A stretch of DNA of 64,000 nt, taken from assembly GCF_002027705.1 (NCBI RefSeq), contig NZ_MBTG01000073.1, positions 124,001 to 188,000 of the forward strand. The letters run 5' to 3'. The position numbers and the translations under genes were made by a program. The stretch is from Paenibacillus ferrarius (GTDB lineage: Bacteria > Bacillota > Bacilli > Paenibacillales > NBRC-103111). Shown here in pieces: positions 54,620 to 62,816 of this stretch (the first letter of the stretch is position 1; every line of letters begins with the position of its first letter). The notes below the pieces were generated by a model. It worked only from the letters and a program-made list of their open reading frames with translations. It was not told the DNA's origin and made no database searches.

Positions 54620-55606
54620 ATGAAAGAACCAAAATTGTTCACATTATTGCCGGAAGAGTATGTTACGACACCCGATGGTATGGCGGTAGCATCGGATGGA
54701 ACACTGGTGCTATCCTGTCCCAATTTCGCCGATCATTCCCGGCCAGGCTGCCTCGTCAAAATCGATTCCCACAGACAAGTGCGCAAATGGGTCGAAGTAC
54801 CGGTTCATGCGGATACAGGAATCGCTTGCCCGATGGGCATCGCTTTCGGACCGGACGGTGACGTGTATATTTGCGACAATCAAGGCTGGTCGGGCTCGGA
54901 GGCAGGCAGCTTCAAAGGCCGGATTCTGAGGCTTCGCATCGTGGATGACCGAGTGGTTGCAGCGACTGTTGTTGCGCAAGGGATGGAGCATCCTAACGGG
55001 ATTCGCATTCGCGGCTCGCATATGTATGTCACACAAAGTGTGTTGACCAAGGTAAAGGATCCTACGGGACTGCTGCGAAGCTGTGTGTATCGGTTCGGAC
55101 TCGACGAGGAGGGCATTCAGATCAACAATACGCTGGATGATCCGCATATGCTGACAACGCTGCTGACCCTCAATGAGAACGATCAATATGGTGCCGATGG
55201 CATTGAGTTCGATCCGCAAGGCAACTTGTATGTAGGCAATTTCGGCGATGGAGCCGTCCACAAGATTACGTTTAATTTGGATGGTACAGTGAAGGACAAC
55301 GTCGTTTGGGCGAAGAACCCAGATCAACTGCAGACGACCGACGGCATGGTGATGGACGAAGGTGGCCATTTGTATATTGCCGATTTCTCAGCCAATGCAA
55401 TTGCCAAGGTATATCCGGATGGCACAGTCGAACGGTACGCCCAAAGCCCGGATTCCAATGGTTTCAATGGTGAACTCGATCAGCCTAGTGAGCCGATTAT
55501 CTGGAATGGGAAGCTGATCGTTTCTTGTTTCGACCTGGTAACGGGCCCTGGCAAAGTGAATACCAAGCATGAACTGCCGGCAACGATGTCAGAGCTCGAT
55601 TTATAA
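54620..55606 (+). CDS. SMP-30/gluconolactonase/LRE-like beta-propeller
   Basis: A 328-aa six-bladed propeller. VTTPDGMAVASDGTLVLSCP, GIAFGPDGDVYICDNQGWSG, HPNGIRIRGSHMYVTQSVL and DGMVMDEGGHLYIADFSANA are propeller blades with the Asn and Asp that usually bind Ca2+ or Zn2+. The family hydrolyses aldonolactones. In this operon it would open a lactone made by one of the dehydrogenases. ATG 54620 follows GGAGGAA. Confidence 0.87.
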   Translation: MKEPKLFTLLPEEYVTTPDGMAVASDGTLVLSCPNFADHSRPGCLVKIDSHRQVRKWVEVPVHADTGIACPMGIAFGPDGDVYICDNQGWSGSEAGSFKGRILRLRIVDDRVVAATVVAQGMEHPNGIRIRGSHMYVTQSVLTKVKDPTGLLRSCVYRFGLDEEGIQINNTLDDPHMLTTLLTLNENDQYGADGIEFDPQGNLYVGNFGDGAVHKITFNLDGTVKDNVVWAKNPDQLQTTDGMVMDEGGHLYIADFSANAIAKVYPDGTVERYAQSPDSNGFNGELDQPSEPIIWNGKLIVSCFDLVTGPGKVNTKHELPATMSELDL

Positions 55607-55617
55607 AGGAGTCCTGT

Positions 55618-56580
55618 ATGGAAAAAGTACTAATCACTCCGAAATCATTTCATAATTACAAGGAAATTGTATACCCGCTTATGGCCGAGCGGGGCTACGA
55701 GATCGTGGAGAACCGATTCGGGCGAACGATGACGGAGCAGGAAATCATTGAGCTTGCCAGTGAAGGCGTCGTCGGCATCATTATTGGGGTTGACCCGCTG
55801 CCGGCAGCTGTGCTGGAGAGATGCAAAGATGTGCGCGCCATCTCGAAATACGGGATGGGCCTGGACAATATTGATCTTGAGAAAGCCAAGGAGCTTGGCA
55901 TCGAAGTCAGAAATGCGGCGGGCACGAATCACATTTCGGTAGCCGAGCACGCGATCGGTCTCCTGTTTGCTTTGGCAAGACACATTCCGCAAAATGTTAC
56001 TGCGGTCAGGCAGGGCGGGTGGGAGCGGGTCTTAGGCGTCGAGCTGACCTCCAAGATCATCGGTGTGGTTGGCGGAGGCCAGATCGGAAGAGAGGTTGCG
56101 CTCCGAGCCAAAGGTCTTCGCATGCAGGTTGCCATGTACGACCCTTACATGCACGATGAATCCTTCCTGGAGACGAACGGTATCCGCCGTTTACATGATC
56201 TGGATACGCTGCTGGAGCAGTCCGATATCGTATCGCTGCATCTTCCTTATACGCAGGAGACGAAGCACCTGATCAACAGTCAAACATTGGGCAAGATGAA
56301 GCGCTCAGCTCTGATTATCAATACATCCAGAGGGGAACTTGTGGACGAAGAAGCTTTGTATGACGCTCTTGCTGGAGGAGTAATTGCTGGAGCCGCTCAG
56401 GATGTATTCTCAATGGAGCCGCCGGAAGCGGGCCATAAATTGTTAGGCTTGGAGCAGTTTCTGCTAACCTCACACACAGGAGCTTTCACCAAAGAAGCCG
56501 TGGAGCGAATGGCGACGATATCGACATACAATTTATTAAATATGCTGGAAGAACATTCGAAAGGAGCAGCAAGATGCTAA
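55618..56580 (+). CDS. D-isomer-specific 2-hydroxyacid dehydrogenase
   Basis: A 320-aa NAD-dependent enzyme of the SerA/hydroxyacid family without the ACT domain. NAAGTNHISVAEHAIGLLFA is the substrate-domain signature, GVVGGGQIGREVALRA the NAD site, INTSRGELVDEEALYDAL holds the catalytic Arg, DVFSMEPPEA the Glu and LTSHTGAFTKEAVERM the His. It interconverts a 2-keto and 2-hydroxy acid, perhaps an aldonate-derived one here. AAAGGAGTC lies ahead and its stop overlaps the next gene by 7 bases. Confidence 0.88.
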   Translation: MEKVLITPKSFHNYKEIVYPLMAERGYEIVENRFGRTMTEQEIIELASEGVVGIIIGVDPLPAAVLERCKDVRAISKYGMGLDNIDLEKAKELGIEVRNAAGTNHISVAEHAIGLLFALARHIPQNVTAVRQGGWERVLGVELTSKIIGVVGGGQIGREVALRAKGLRMQVAMYDPYMHDESFLETNGIRRLHDLDTLLEQSDIVSLHLPYTQETKHLINSQTLGKMKRSALIINTSRGELVDEEALYDALAGGVIAGAAQDVFSMEPPEAGHKLLGLEQFLLTSHTGAFTKEAVERMATISTYNLLNMLEEHSKGAARC

Positions 56581-57512
56581 AGCTGCAAAAAGCCGAAAGG
56601 CCAACCCTTTATTTCATTGGCGTGACGACGGCTCAATCTTCAATTATGAAATTATTCCCGCTCTGGGCGAAAGCACTGGGGCTCAAGGACGCCATCATTC
56701 AAGGGATCGACATCGGCATTCACGCTGATGCTGATCTGTACAGAGAAGCTGTTGAATTTATTAAAAATGATGAACTATCGCTTGGAGCATTGGTAACGAC
56801 TCATAAAATCGATCTTTACCATGCAGCCAAAGATTTGTTTGATTATCTGGACCCCTATGCGACGATGTTCGGCGAGCTTTCCTCCATATCCAAGAAAGAC
56901 GGCCGGCTGGAAGGCTATGCCAAGGACCCAATCTCCAGCGGGTTGGCTCTGGAGGCTTTCGTCCCCGAGGGCTACTGGGAGGAGCATGGCGGTGAGCTGT
57001 TTGTCATGGGGGCAGGCGGCAGCGCGATCGCAATCTCTGCTTATCTGCTTGATCCGCGCAAAAAGGACCGGCCAACCAAACTAATCGTGTCCAACAGGAG
57101 CAAGCAGCGTCTGGACGAAATAGAACGGATCATGAAGCTGGTTGCGCCCGATGCCGCCGCCGCCTATTACTTAACGCCAGAATCGGCTAAGAACGACGAA
57201 ATTCTGAGCGGGTTAAAGCCGCATTCACTGGTCGTTAATGCCACAGGGCTTGGTAAAGATCAGCCCGGCTCACCCATTACCGATGAGGGATGTTTTCCAT
57301 CCCAAAGTTTGGTATGGGAGCTTAACTATCGAGGTGCTCTTGATTATTTGCACCAAGCCAACCGCCAGAAGGAAGGAAGCATGCTTCACGTCGAAGATGG
57401 CTGGATCTATTTTATTCACGGCTGGACGCAAGTGATTCAGGAAGTCTTCCATCTGGACATAGATCCAGCTGCATTTGCAGAGCTGGAGAGCATCGCAGGC
57501 ACTCTGCGTTAA
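56574..57512 (+). CDS. shikimate/quinate-dehydrogenase-like protein
   Basis: A 312-aa member of the shikimate dehydrogenase superfamily. The substrate-domain motif is LGALVTTHKIDLYHAAKDLF, where TTHK retains the catalytic Lys in place of the usual NVTxPxK. The NADP domain has LFVMGAGGSAIAISAYLL, and the C-terminal part LVVNATGLGKDQPGSPI. It sits in a sugar catabolic operon, not beside aro genes, so it probably oxidises a polyhydroxylated ring or open-chain acid rather than shikimate. It overlaps the preceding dehydrogenase by 7 bases, with ribosome site GGAGCAGCAAG inside that gene. Confidence 0.78.
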   Translation: MLKLQKAERPTLYFIGVTTAQSSIMKLFPLWAKALGLKDAIIQGIDIGIHADADLYREAVEFIKNDELSLGALVTTHKIDLYHAAKDLFDYLDPYATMFGELSSISKKDGRLEGYAKDPISSGLALEAFVPEGYWEEHGGELFVMGAGGSAIAISAYLLDPRKKDRPTKLIVSNRSKQRLDEIERIMKLVAPDAAAAYYLTPESAKNDEILSGLKPHSLVVNATGLGKDQPGSPITDEGCFPSQSLVWELNYRGALDYLHQANRQKEGSMLHVEDGWIYFIHGWTQVIQEVFHLDIDPAAFAELESIAGTLR

Positions 57513-57554
57513 CCCTTTTTGCCCGACTTTACCGATAGATTGGAGAGAAACTAG

Positions 57555-58148
57555 ATGAGTTTACAAGCTGCTACGATCCCTTTTTCCGCTCATTTTGATT
57601 TGACAAACGGATTGTCGAGAGATTATGCCTCCACCAGACGGATGTTGTCTAAAATGGCCGGGATGTATGAGAATGATAAAGCATTCGCTAATTTGGTAGC
57701 GGAAGGCGATCCGCTTGTCTATGAGTTTTATGAGCTGACGATGCCAGAAGCCCCTAACGAGCTGTTGTTTGGTACGAGTATTGTGCATCCTGGGAAAGTT
57801 GGACGTGAATATTACATGACGAAGGGTCATTTCCATACCATTCTGGATACTCCTGAAGTGTATTATTGCTTAAGCGGTGAAGGGTATATGCTGATGGAGA
57901 ATCCAGAGGGAGAGTGGCAAGCCGAGCGTTTCACCCCCGGACAGGCCGTATACGTCCCACCTCGCTATGCCCACCGAAGCGTGAATACAGGGAATGAATC
58001 ACTTGTGACTTTTTTCGTGTATCGCGCGGATTCAGGTCATGATTACGGCACAATTGAAACCAAAGGTTTTCGCAAGCTGATTGTTGAAGAGAAGGGCGCT
58101 CCTGTCGTTGTCGATAATCCAAAATGGCGTGACGGAGAGGAGAGTTAA
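57555..58148 (+). CDS. cupin-type glucose-6-phosphate isomerase (archaeal-type PGI)
   Basis: A 197-aa cupin. GREYYMTKGHFHTILDTPEV carries metal ligands His92, His94 and Glu101, and VPPRYAHRSVN carries His140; LSGEGYMLMENPEGEWQAE is the family barrel strand. These cupins isomerise glucose-6-phosphate to fructose-6-phosphate and are best known in archaea and some bacteria. Its presence here, next to a kinase and dehydrogenases, suggests action on a different phosphosugar. GGAGAGAAA lies ahead. Confidence 0.87.
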   Translation: MSLQAATIPFSAHFDLTNGLSRDYASTRRMLSKMAGMYENDKAFANLVAEGDPLVYEFYELTMPEAPNELLFGTSIVHPGKVGREYYMTKGHFHTILDTPEVYYCLSGEGYMLMENPEGEWQAERFTPGQAVYVPPRYAHRSVNTGNESLVTFFVYRADSGHDYGTIETKGFRKLIVEEKGAPVVVDNPKWRDGEES

Positions 58149-58151
58149 CCG

Positions 58152-59132
58152 ATGGAATACACCTATCTCGGAAGAACTGGGATGAAGGTTAGCCGGCTTT
58201 GTCTTGGCACTATGAACTTCGGCGTGTCTACCGATGAAAAGGAAGCATTCCGTATAATGGATGAAGCGCTGGATGCAGGCATTAACTTCTTCGATACTGC
58301 GAATATTTATGGTTGGGGCGAGAACTCGGGTGCTACTGAAACCATAATCGGCCGTTGGTTTGCCCAAGGGGGCAATCGTCGCGAACGAGTGATCCTTGCT
58401 ACCAAGGCTTACGAAAAAATATGCAATCCGCTCGATGGGCCTAACGATGAGAAAGGATTGTCACTGTACAAAATTCGCCGACATTTGGAAGGATCGCTTC
58501 GCCGCTTGCAGACGGAGCATGTCGAGCTATTCTTCATGCATCATATCGACTGGCGAACGCAATGGGATGAGCTGTGGGAGGCTCTTGAAGGCGTGGTGCG
58601 CCAAGGGAAAGCCGATTACATTGGTTCGAGCAACTTTGCCGGCTGGCATCTCGTCAAAGCACAGGCGGCTGCCAAAGATCGCAAGTTCATGGGGCTGGTC
58701 GTTGAGCAGCATATTTACAGCCTGCTCAACCGGACGCCCGAGTTGGAGGTTCTACCAGCTGCGAATGATCTTGGAATTGGCGTTGTCGCATGGAGCCCGA
58801 TGGCAGGGGGCGTTCTAGGCGGCAGCGCGCTTAATTCGACTTTAAGCAACCGCACCGCACAACAGAAGGCTGTTATTGAGAAGAACAGATCTAGTCTCGA
58901 AGCGTATTCCGCTCTTTGTCGAGAGCTCGGGGAGAAGGAATCTAACGTCGCTCTGGCTTGGGTGCTTGCGAACCCCGCGCTTACCGGACCGATTATTGGA
59001 CCGCGTACAGTTGAGCAGCTGCGTGATGTGCTCCGGGCTGTTGAGATCAAGCTGGATGCTTCTGTTCTGCAAAGACTTGACGAATTATTCCCTGGACCGG
59101 GTGGTCCGGCTCCCGAATCCTATTCCTGGTAA
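58152..59132 (+). CDS. aldo/keto reductase
   Basis: A 326-aa AKR with the catalytic tetrad visible: Asp48 in FFDTANIYG, Tyr53, Lys85 in LATKAYEK and His130 in LFFMHHIDW. The C-terminal NADPH-binding segment is GPIIGPRTVEQLRDVL. It is closest by look to the YajO/Tas-like soluble aldehyde or ketone reductases. It starts 3 bases after the PGI gene and ends the operon at a terminator. Confidence 0.9.
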   Translation: MEYTYLGRTGMKVSRLCLGTMNFGVSTDEKEAFRIMDEALDAGINFFDTANIYGWGENSGATETIIGRWFAQGGNRRERVILATKAYEKICNPLDGPNDEKGLSLYKIRRHLEGSLRRLQTEHVELFFMHHIDWRTQWDELWEALEGVVRQGKADYIGSSNFAGWHLVKAQAAAKDRKFMGLVVEQHIYSLLNRTPELEVLPAANDLGIGVVAWSPMAGGVLGGSALNSTLSNRTAQQKAVIEKNRSSLEAYSALCRELGEKESNVALAWVLANPALTGPIIGPRTVEQLRDVLRAVEIKLDASVLQRLDELFPGPGGPAPESYSW

Positions 59133-59166
59133 ATAAGTTATGATAGAAGATACGCTCAAGCATGAT

Positions 59167-59208
59167 AAAGCTCGTTTCCTACAAGGAATCGGGCTTTCAA
59201 TCTTTTTT
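59167..59208 (+). terminator. intrinsic terminator of the nine-gene operon
   Basis: AAAGCTCGTTTCCT pairs imperfectly with AAGGAATCGGGCTTT, followed by CAATC and six T. Confidence 0.7.
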
Positions 59209-59285
59209 ATTCAAAAGATGGTCTAATTCTAGTACTCTATAGATATTGAACTATCTTTCGCGCAGTAAAAATGGGAGGGAACATC

Positions 59286-61076
59286 ATGTTGGCGAGAATC
59301 AGGAAAGCATATCTAGAGCTCCCGATCCGTTTAAAGTTTCAAATCTGGTTCATGCCATTATTAATTGTCTCGGCTGGAAGCATCGGATTCATCTCTTATG
59401 TGACCGCTTCGAACCAAGTGCTGGATAAAATTGCTCAAGCGCAAAACAACATTTCCTCACAAACGGTATCCCATTTGGATTACTTGGCCAAAGATATTTA
59501 TGATATTTACAGTTATTTGTCGCTTTCGTCAGAGCTGCACGACTTGCTCTCTCCAGAGGCCAGCTACAATTCCGCTCAGGTGGTCAACTCGATGATTAAC
59601 CGACTGCTAAGCACCCGGCAATTTTTCCAATCCCTCCTGATTTTTTCTGACAATCATCCTACGATTAAATTTAATAGCTTGAATAATAACGAAATTATTA
59701 GCTATGAGGCATACAAAACGAGCGGGATTTATGTTCAAACGGTTTCCCAGGTTGTCAAAGGCGCTTGGGGAGTGGAGGAAGGTCCGATGAAGCTGTTTAT
59801 CGGCGACCAGCGCAGGAAGGTATTCTACAGCAAAGTGCTCGTGAATCCGGAAAGCCTCAAGAAGGAAGGGTTGATGCTCATAGGCATGACTGAAGAGGAC
59901 TTCCGCAAATCGTTTGGTCCCGCACGTGATAACGTTGAAATTATCGTAATTAATGAGGACGGAACGATCCTCTCTGATTCCGACGGCAAGTGGAGCGGCC
60001 GTGCGTTTACGGAGCTGCCTTATTATAATCATGTGCCGTTCAGCAAAGTGGATTGGGACAAGAACGAGAAACAATGGCTGATCACACATACTGCTTCTGC
60101 AGCGACGGGTTGGCATGTGCTTGTGATCCAGCCTAAGATCGAGGAGCTTAAGCAGCTGAATCAAATTCGTTGGTTGACTATTGGCTTTGTTGTGATGATT
60201 CTACTTATTAACGTGCCGCTTAGCTGGCTTCTCTCCAGACTCTTCTCCAATCCGTTGATGCGGATTCTGAGATCGATGCGGGAATTTCAAGCCGGAGATT
60301 TCCAACAGCACGTTGAGATTGAGCTAAGAGATGAGATTGGCCAGCTTGGCAAAGGGTACAATACGATGGTTATGAGAATCAAGGAATTGATTCAAGATGT
60401 ATATGAATCCGAAATATCGCAAAAAGAGGCTGAACTCAGGATGCTGCAATCGCAGATCAATCCTCATTTTCTCTATAATACGCTGAATTCGATTACCTGG
60501 ATGTCATATCGTGAAGGTGCTGAAAAGACGGCCGATATGATTCAAAGATTGTCTGAATTTTTCCGCTTTAATTTGAGCCAGGGCGCGGATGTCATAACGA
60601 TCGAGAAGGAGCTTATGATTGTTGAAAATTATTTTTTTCTCAGCAAAATTCGCTTTAGCGATAAGTTAACTTATTCGATTGAAGTGGAGGAGCATCTCCG
60701 GCAGTTCCGTGTGCCTAAGCTGCTTCTGCAGCCGCTTGCCGAAAATGCTGTGGTCCACGGGATCGAGCAGATGGAGGGGCAGGGCTTTATTCATCTCTCC
60801 ATCCGTGAAGAGGGTCAGCAGCTCATTTTCGAAGTTACGGATAATGGCATGGGGATGGCGCCGGATACACTCGAGAGACTAAGAATGGCGGTTCTCATGG
60901 AGAAGCGAACCGGTTCTGCGGACATTGAAGGCGGCTTTGCCTTGCTGAACATGAGGGAGCGATTACAGAATCATTTCGGAAAAGGGATCGCTATTGAAAT
61001 CAATAGCCGGCTTCACTTCGGCACATCGGTCAAATTAAAAGTAGATATGAGCGATGCTCATTATAGAGAGGAATGA
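59286..61076 (+). CDS. YesM-type sensor histidine kinase (module D)
   Basis: A 596-aa kinase. TM1 near residues 20-42 (FQIWFMPLLIVSAGSIGF), TM2 near 292-315 (WLTIGFVVMILLINVPLSWL), HAMP (SMREFQAGDFQQHVEIELRD), then LQSQINPHFLYNTLNSI with His394 and GHKL ATPase (PLAENAVVHGIE, VTDNGMGM). ATG 59286 is preferred over the earlier 59271, with GGGAGGG just ahead. Its stop overlaps the response regulator region, as in module C. Confidence 0.9.
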   Translation: MLARIRKAYLELPIRLKFQIWFMPLLIVSAGSIGFISYVTASNQVLDKIAQAQNNISSQTVSHLDYLAKDIYDIYSYLSLSSELHDLLSPEASYNSAQVVNSMINRLLSTRQFFQSLLIFSDNHPTIKFNSLNNNEIISYEAYKTSGIYVQTVSQVVKGAWGVEEGPMKLFIGDQRRKVFYSKVLVNPESLKKEGLMLIGMTEEDFRKSFGPARDNVEIIVINEDGTILSDSDGKWSGRAFTELPYYNHVPFSKVDWDKNEKQWLITHTASAATGWHVLVIQPKIEELKQLNQIRWLTIGFVVMILLINVPLSWLLSRLFSNPLMRILRSMREFQAGDFQQHVEIELRDEIGQLGKGYNTMVMRIKELIQDVYESEISQKEAELRMLQSQINPHFLYNTLNSITWMSYREGAEKTADMIQRLSEFFRFNLSQGADVITIEKELMIVENYFFLSKIRFSDKLTYSIEVEEHLRQFRVPKLLLQPLAENAVVHGIEQMEGQGFIHLSIREEGQQLIFEVTDNGMGMAPDTLERLRMAVLMEKRTGSADIEGGFALLNMRERLQNHFGKGIAIEINSRLHFGTSVKLKVDMSDAHYREE

Positions 61077-61081
61077 GGGTC

Positions 61082-62710
61082 ATGCATAAATTGTTTATCG
61101 TTGAAGACGAGCCGGAATTTCGCGGAGGCATTCTCACGATGATCGATTGGGAGTCCGAGGACATCCTCATTACAGGGACCGCCTCCAATGGCCTCAGAGC
61201 ATTGGAGATGATGGAGGCTGATAGGCCGGATATTGTTCTTACGGATATCCGCATGCCGATCATGTCCGGACTGGAACTCATTGAGGAAATATCCAAGCGA
61301 AGCTGGGATCTCATTCCAGTGCTTTTAACTGGACACAGCGAATTTGAATATGCCCAGCAGGCTGTCAAACTTGGCGTGCTCGATTATATTCTTAAACCTT
61401 GCAACCCCAAGCAGGTCTTAGAGGCTATTGTGCGAGCCAAAGGTAAATTAGTTGGCAAGCGGAGCCAAGATTCCCAGTTTGGTCGATTGGAAAGGCAGTG
61501 GAATGCCAATATCCAAACGATCAAAGAAGATAGGTTAATGAAGTGGCTGCGATCCACCGATCCGCAAAACGTGGGAAATTGTCTGGAGGAAATCGCTGAA
61601 TACGGGATTAGGCTAGTGAACAATCCGGCTTTGGTTATTGTATTCCGGTTCGATACCAAGGAATTAAAGACCCTAGCCTATCGGGATGCCGACCTGGCAC
61701 TCATCCGTTACGCGGCTTCGAACATCATGGAAGAAAGTATTGGAGACCTCTTCACGGGCAAGCACGAGCTGCTGACGCTTGAGGATCAATTCATCTTGAT
61801 TGCCAATGCGCCGCAAGCAATGACTCATACGGAAATTCAGATGAGTCTTGAAGGGATACAGCGCAATTTAGCCGTATTTTTAAAAGTGAGCGTAAGCATT
61901 GGTGTGGGATCAGCGACTAGTCTGGCTGAGATTGGCCACTCTTATCGGAAGGCAAAGGAAGCGCTGTCGCGTCGTTTTTTCCATGGAGCAAACGGCTTGT
62001 TTATCGCATCGGAGGCCAAGGAGCTGGAGTCATCTGCAGGGGATGCTTCTAAATTTCAGGAGGATTTCGCTGATTTTGAACGGCGTATTCGCGAGAACAT
62101 CGCTTCAAGCAATTTTTCGGATTTTGTCATAGAGGTGGAGGAATGGCTGAATACGTTCCGGGAGCAGGATCTTTCCATCCAACGGATTCATTTGCATACC
62201 TACTCATTAATTGACTCGCTGATTAAGGAAATTAAAGCTGCAAACGGGGACTCCGCCAAATTGTATGTAGAGCAGTTCGAAGCCTATGCCGAGCAGGTGC
62301 AGTGCCAAGAAACGTTCGAGGAACTGTCAACGCTGCTGACGGTTGTTATTCAGAAATTCGTTGAGCTTAGAAATACACAAAAACCGCTTCATAAGACTAT
62401 TAAATATGTGCTATCCCTGATAGAGGACAAATATATGACGAATTTGACGCTGAAATCGATTGCCGAAGAAGTTTTCATATCCCAATCTCACTTGTCAACG
62501 TTATTCCGCCAGGAAATGGGGATTAATTTTCTCGACTATTTGCACCAGTTCAGAATAGATAAAGCGAAGCTTTTGCTCAAACAAGATAATGGGAAAGTCT
62601 ACACGGTAGCACGTGAGGTCGGGTATTACGATGAAGCGCATTTTGTCCGCTTTTTCAAAAAATGGACGGGAATGCTGCCCTCCCAGTACAAAAAACAAAA
62701 TGGCTCCTAA
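61082..62710 (+). CDS. YesN-type response regulator with AraC output (module D)
   Basis: A 542-aa protein beginning MHKLFIVEDEPEFRGG. Receiver Asp55 is in IVLTDIRMPIMSGL, and Lys in YILKPCNPKQ. The C-terminal AraC domain is LKSIAEEVFISQSHLSTLFR and VYTVAREVGYYDEAHFVRFF, ending MLPSQYKK. An ATG at 61073 (overlapping the kinase TGA) is an alternative; both starts share nearby purine-rich sites. It should control the binding-protein gene that follows. Confidence 0.9.
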   Translation: MHKLFIVEDEPEFRGGILTMIDWESEDILITGTASNGLRALEMMEADRPDIVLTDIRMPIMSGLELIEEISKRSWDLIPVLLTGHSEFEYAQQAVKLGVLDYILKPCNPKQVLEAIVRAKGKLVGKRSQDSQFGRLERQWNANIQTIKEDRLMKWLRSTDPQNVGNCLEEIAEYGIRLVNNPALVIVFRFDTKELKTLAYRDADLALIRYAASNIMEESIGDLFTGKHELLTLEDQFILIANAPQAMTHTEIQMSLEGIQRNLAVFLKVSVSIGVGSATSLAEIGHSYRKAKEALSRRFFHGANGLFIASEAKELESSAGDASKFQEDFADFERRIRENIASSNFSDFVIEVEEWLNTFREQDLSIQRIHLHTYSLIDSLIKEIKAANGDSAKLYVEQFEAYAEQVQCQETFEELSTLLTVVIQKFVELRNTQKPLHKTIKYVLSLIEDKYMTNLTLKSIAEEVFISQSHLSTLFRQEMGINFLDYLHQFRIDKAKLLLKQDNGKVYTVAREVGYYDEAHFVRFFKKWTGMLPSQYKKQNGS

Positions 62711-62764
62711 TAAACATACAGCTTTACCGAAGAATCATAGGTTATGCCCCCAATGAGCCTGTTT

Positions 62765-62770
62765 TATAAT
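62765..62770 (+). promoter_or_regulatory. putative -10 upstream of the module D binding-protein gene
   Basis: TATAAT 47 bases before TTG 62817. The -35 position is poor, as expected for an activator-dependent promoter. Confidence 0.4.
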
Positions 62771-62816
62771 GAAATTACAGCGCTGATGCAAGATTAAATG
62801 ATATGGAGGGGTTCTT

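Noticed and set aside
54710..55369. 219-codon minus-strand ORF opposite the SMP-30 gene
   Set aside because: Antisense shadow of clear propeller blades.
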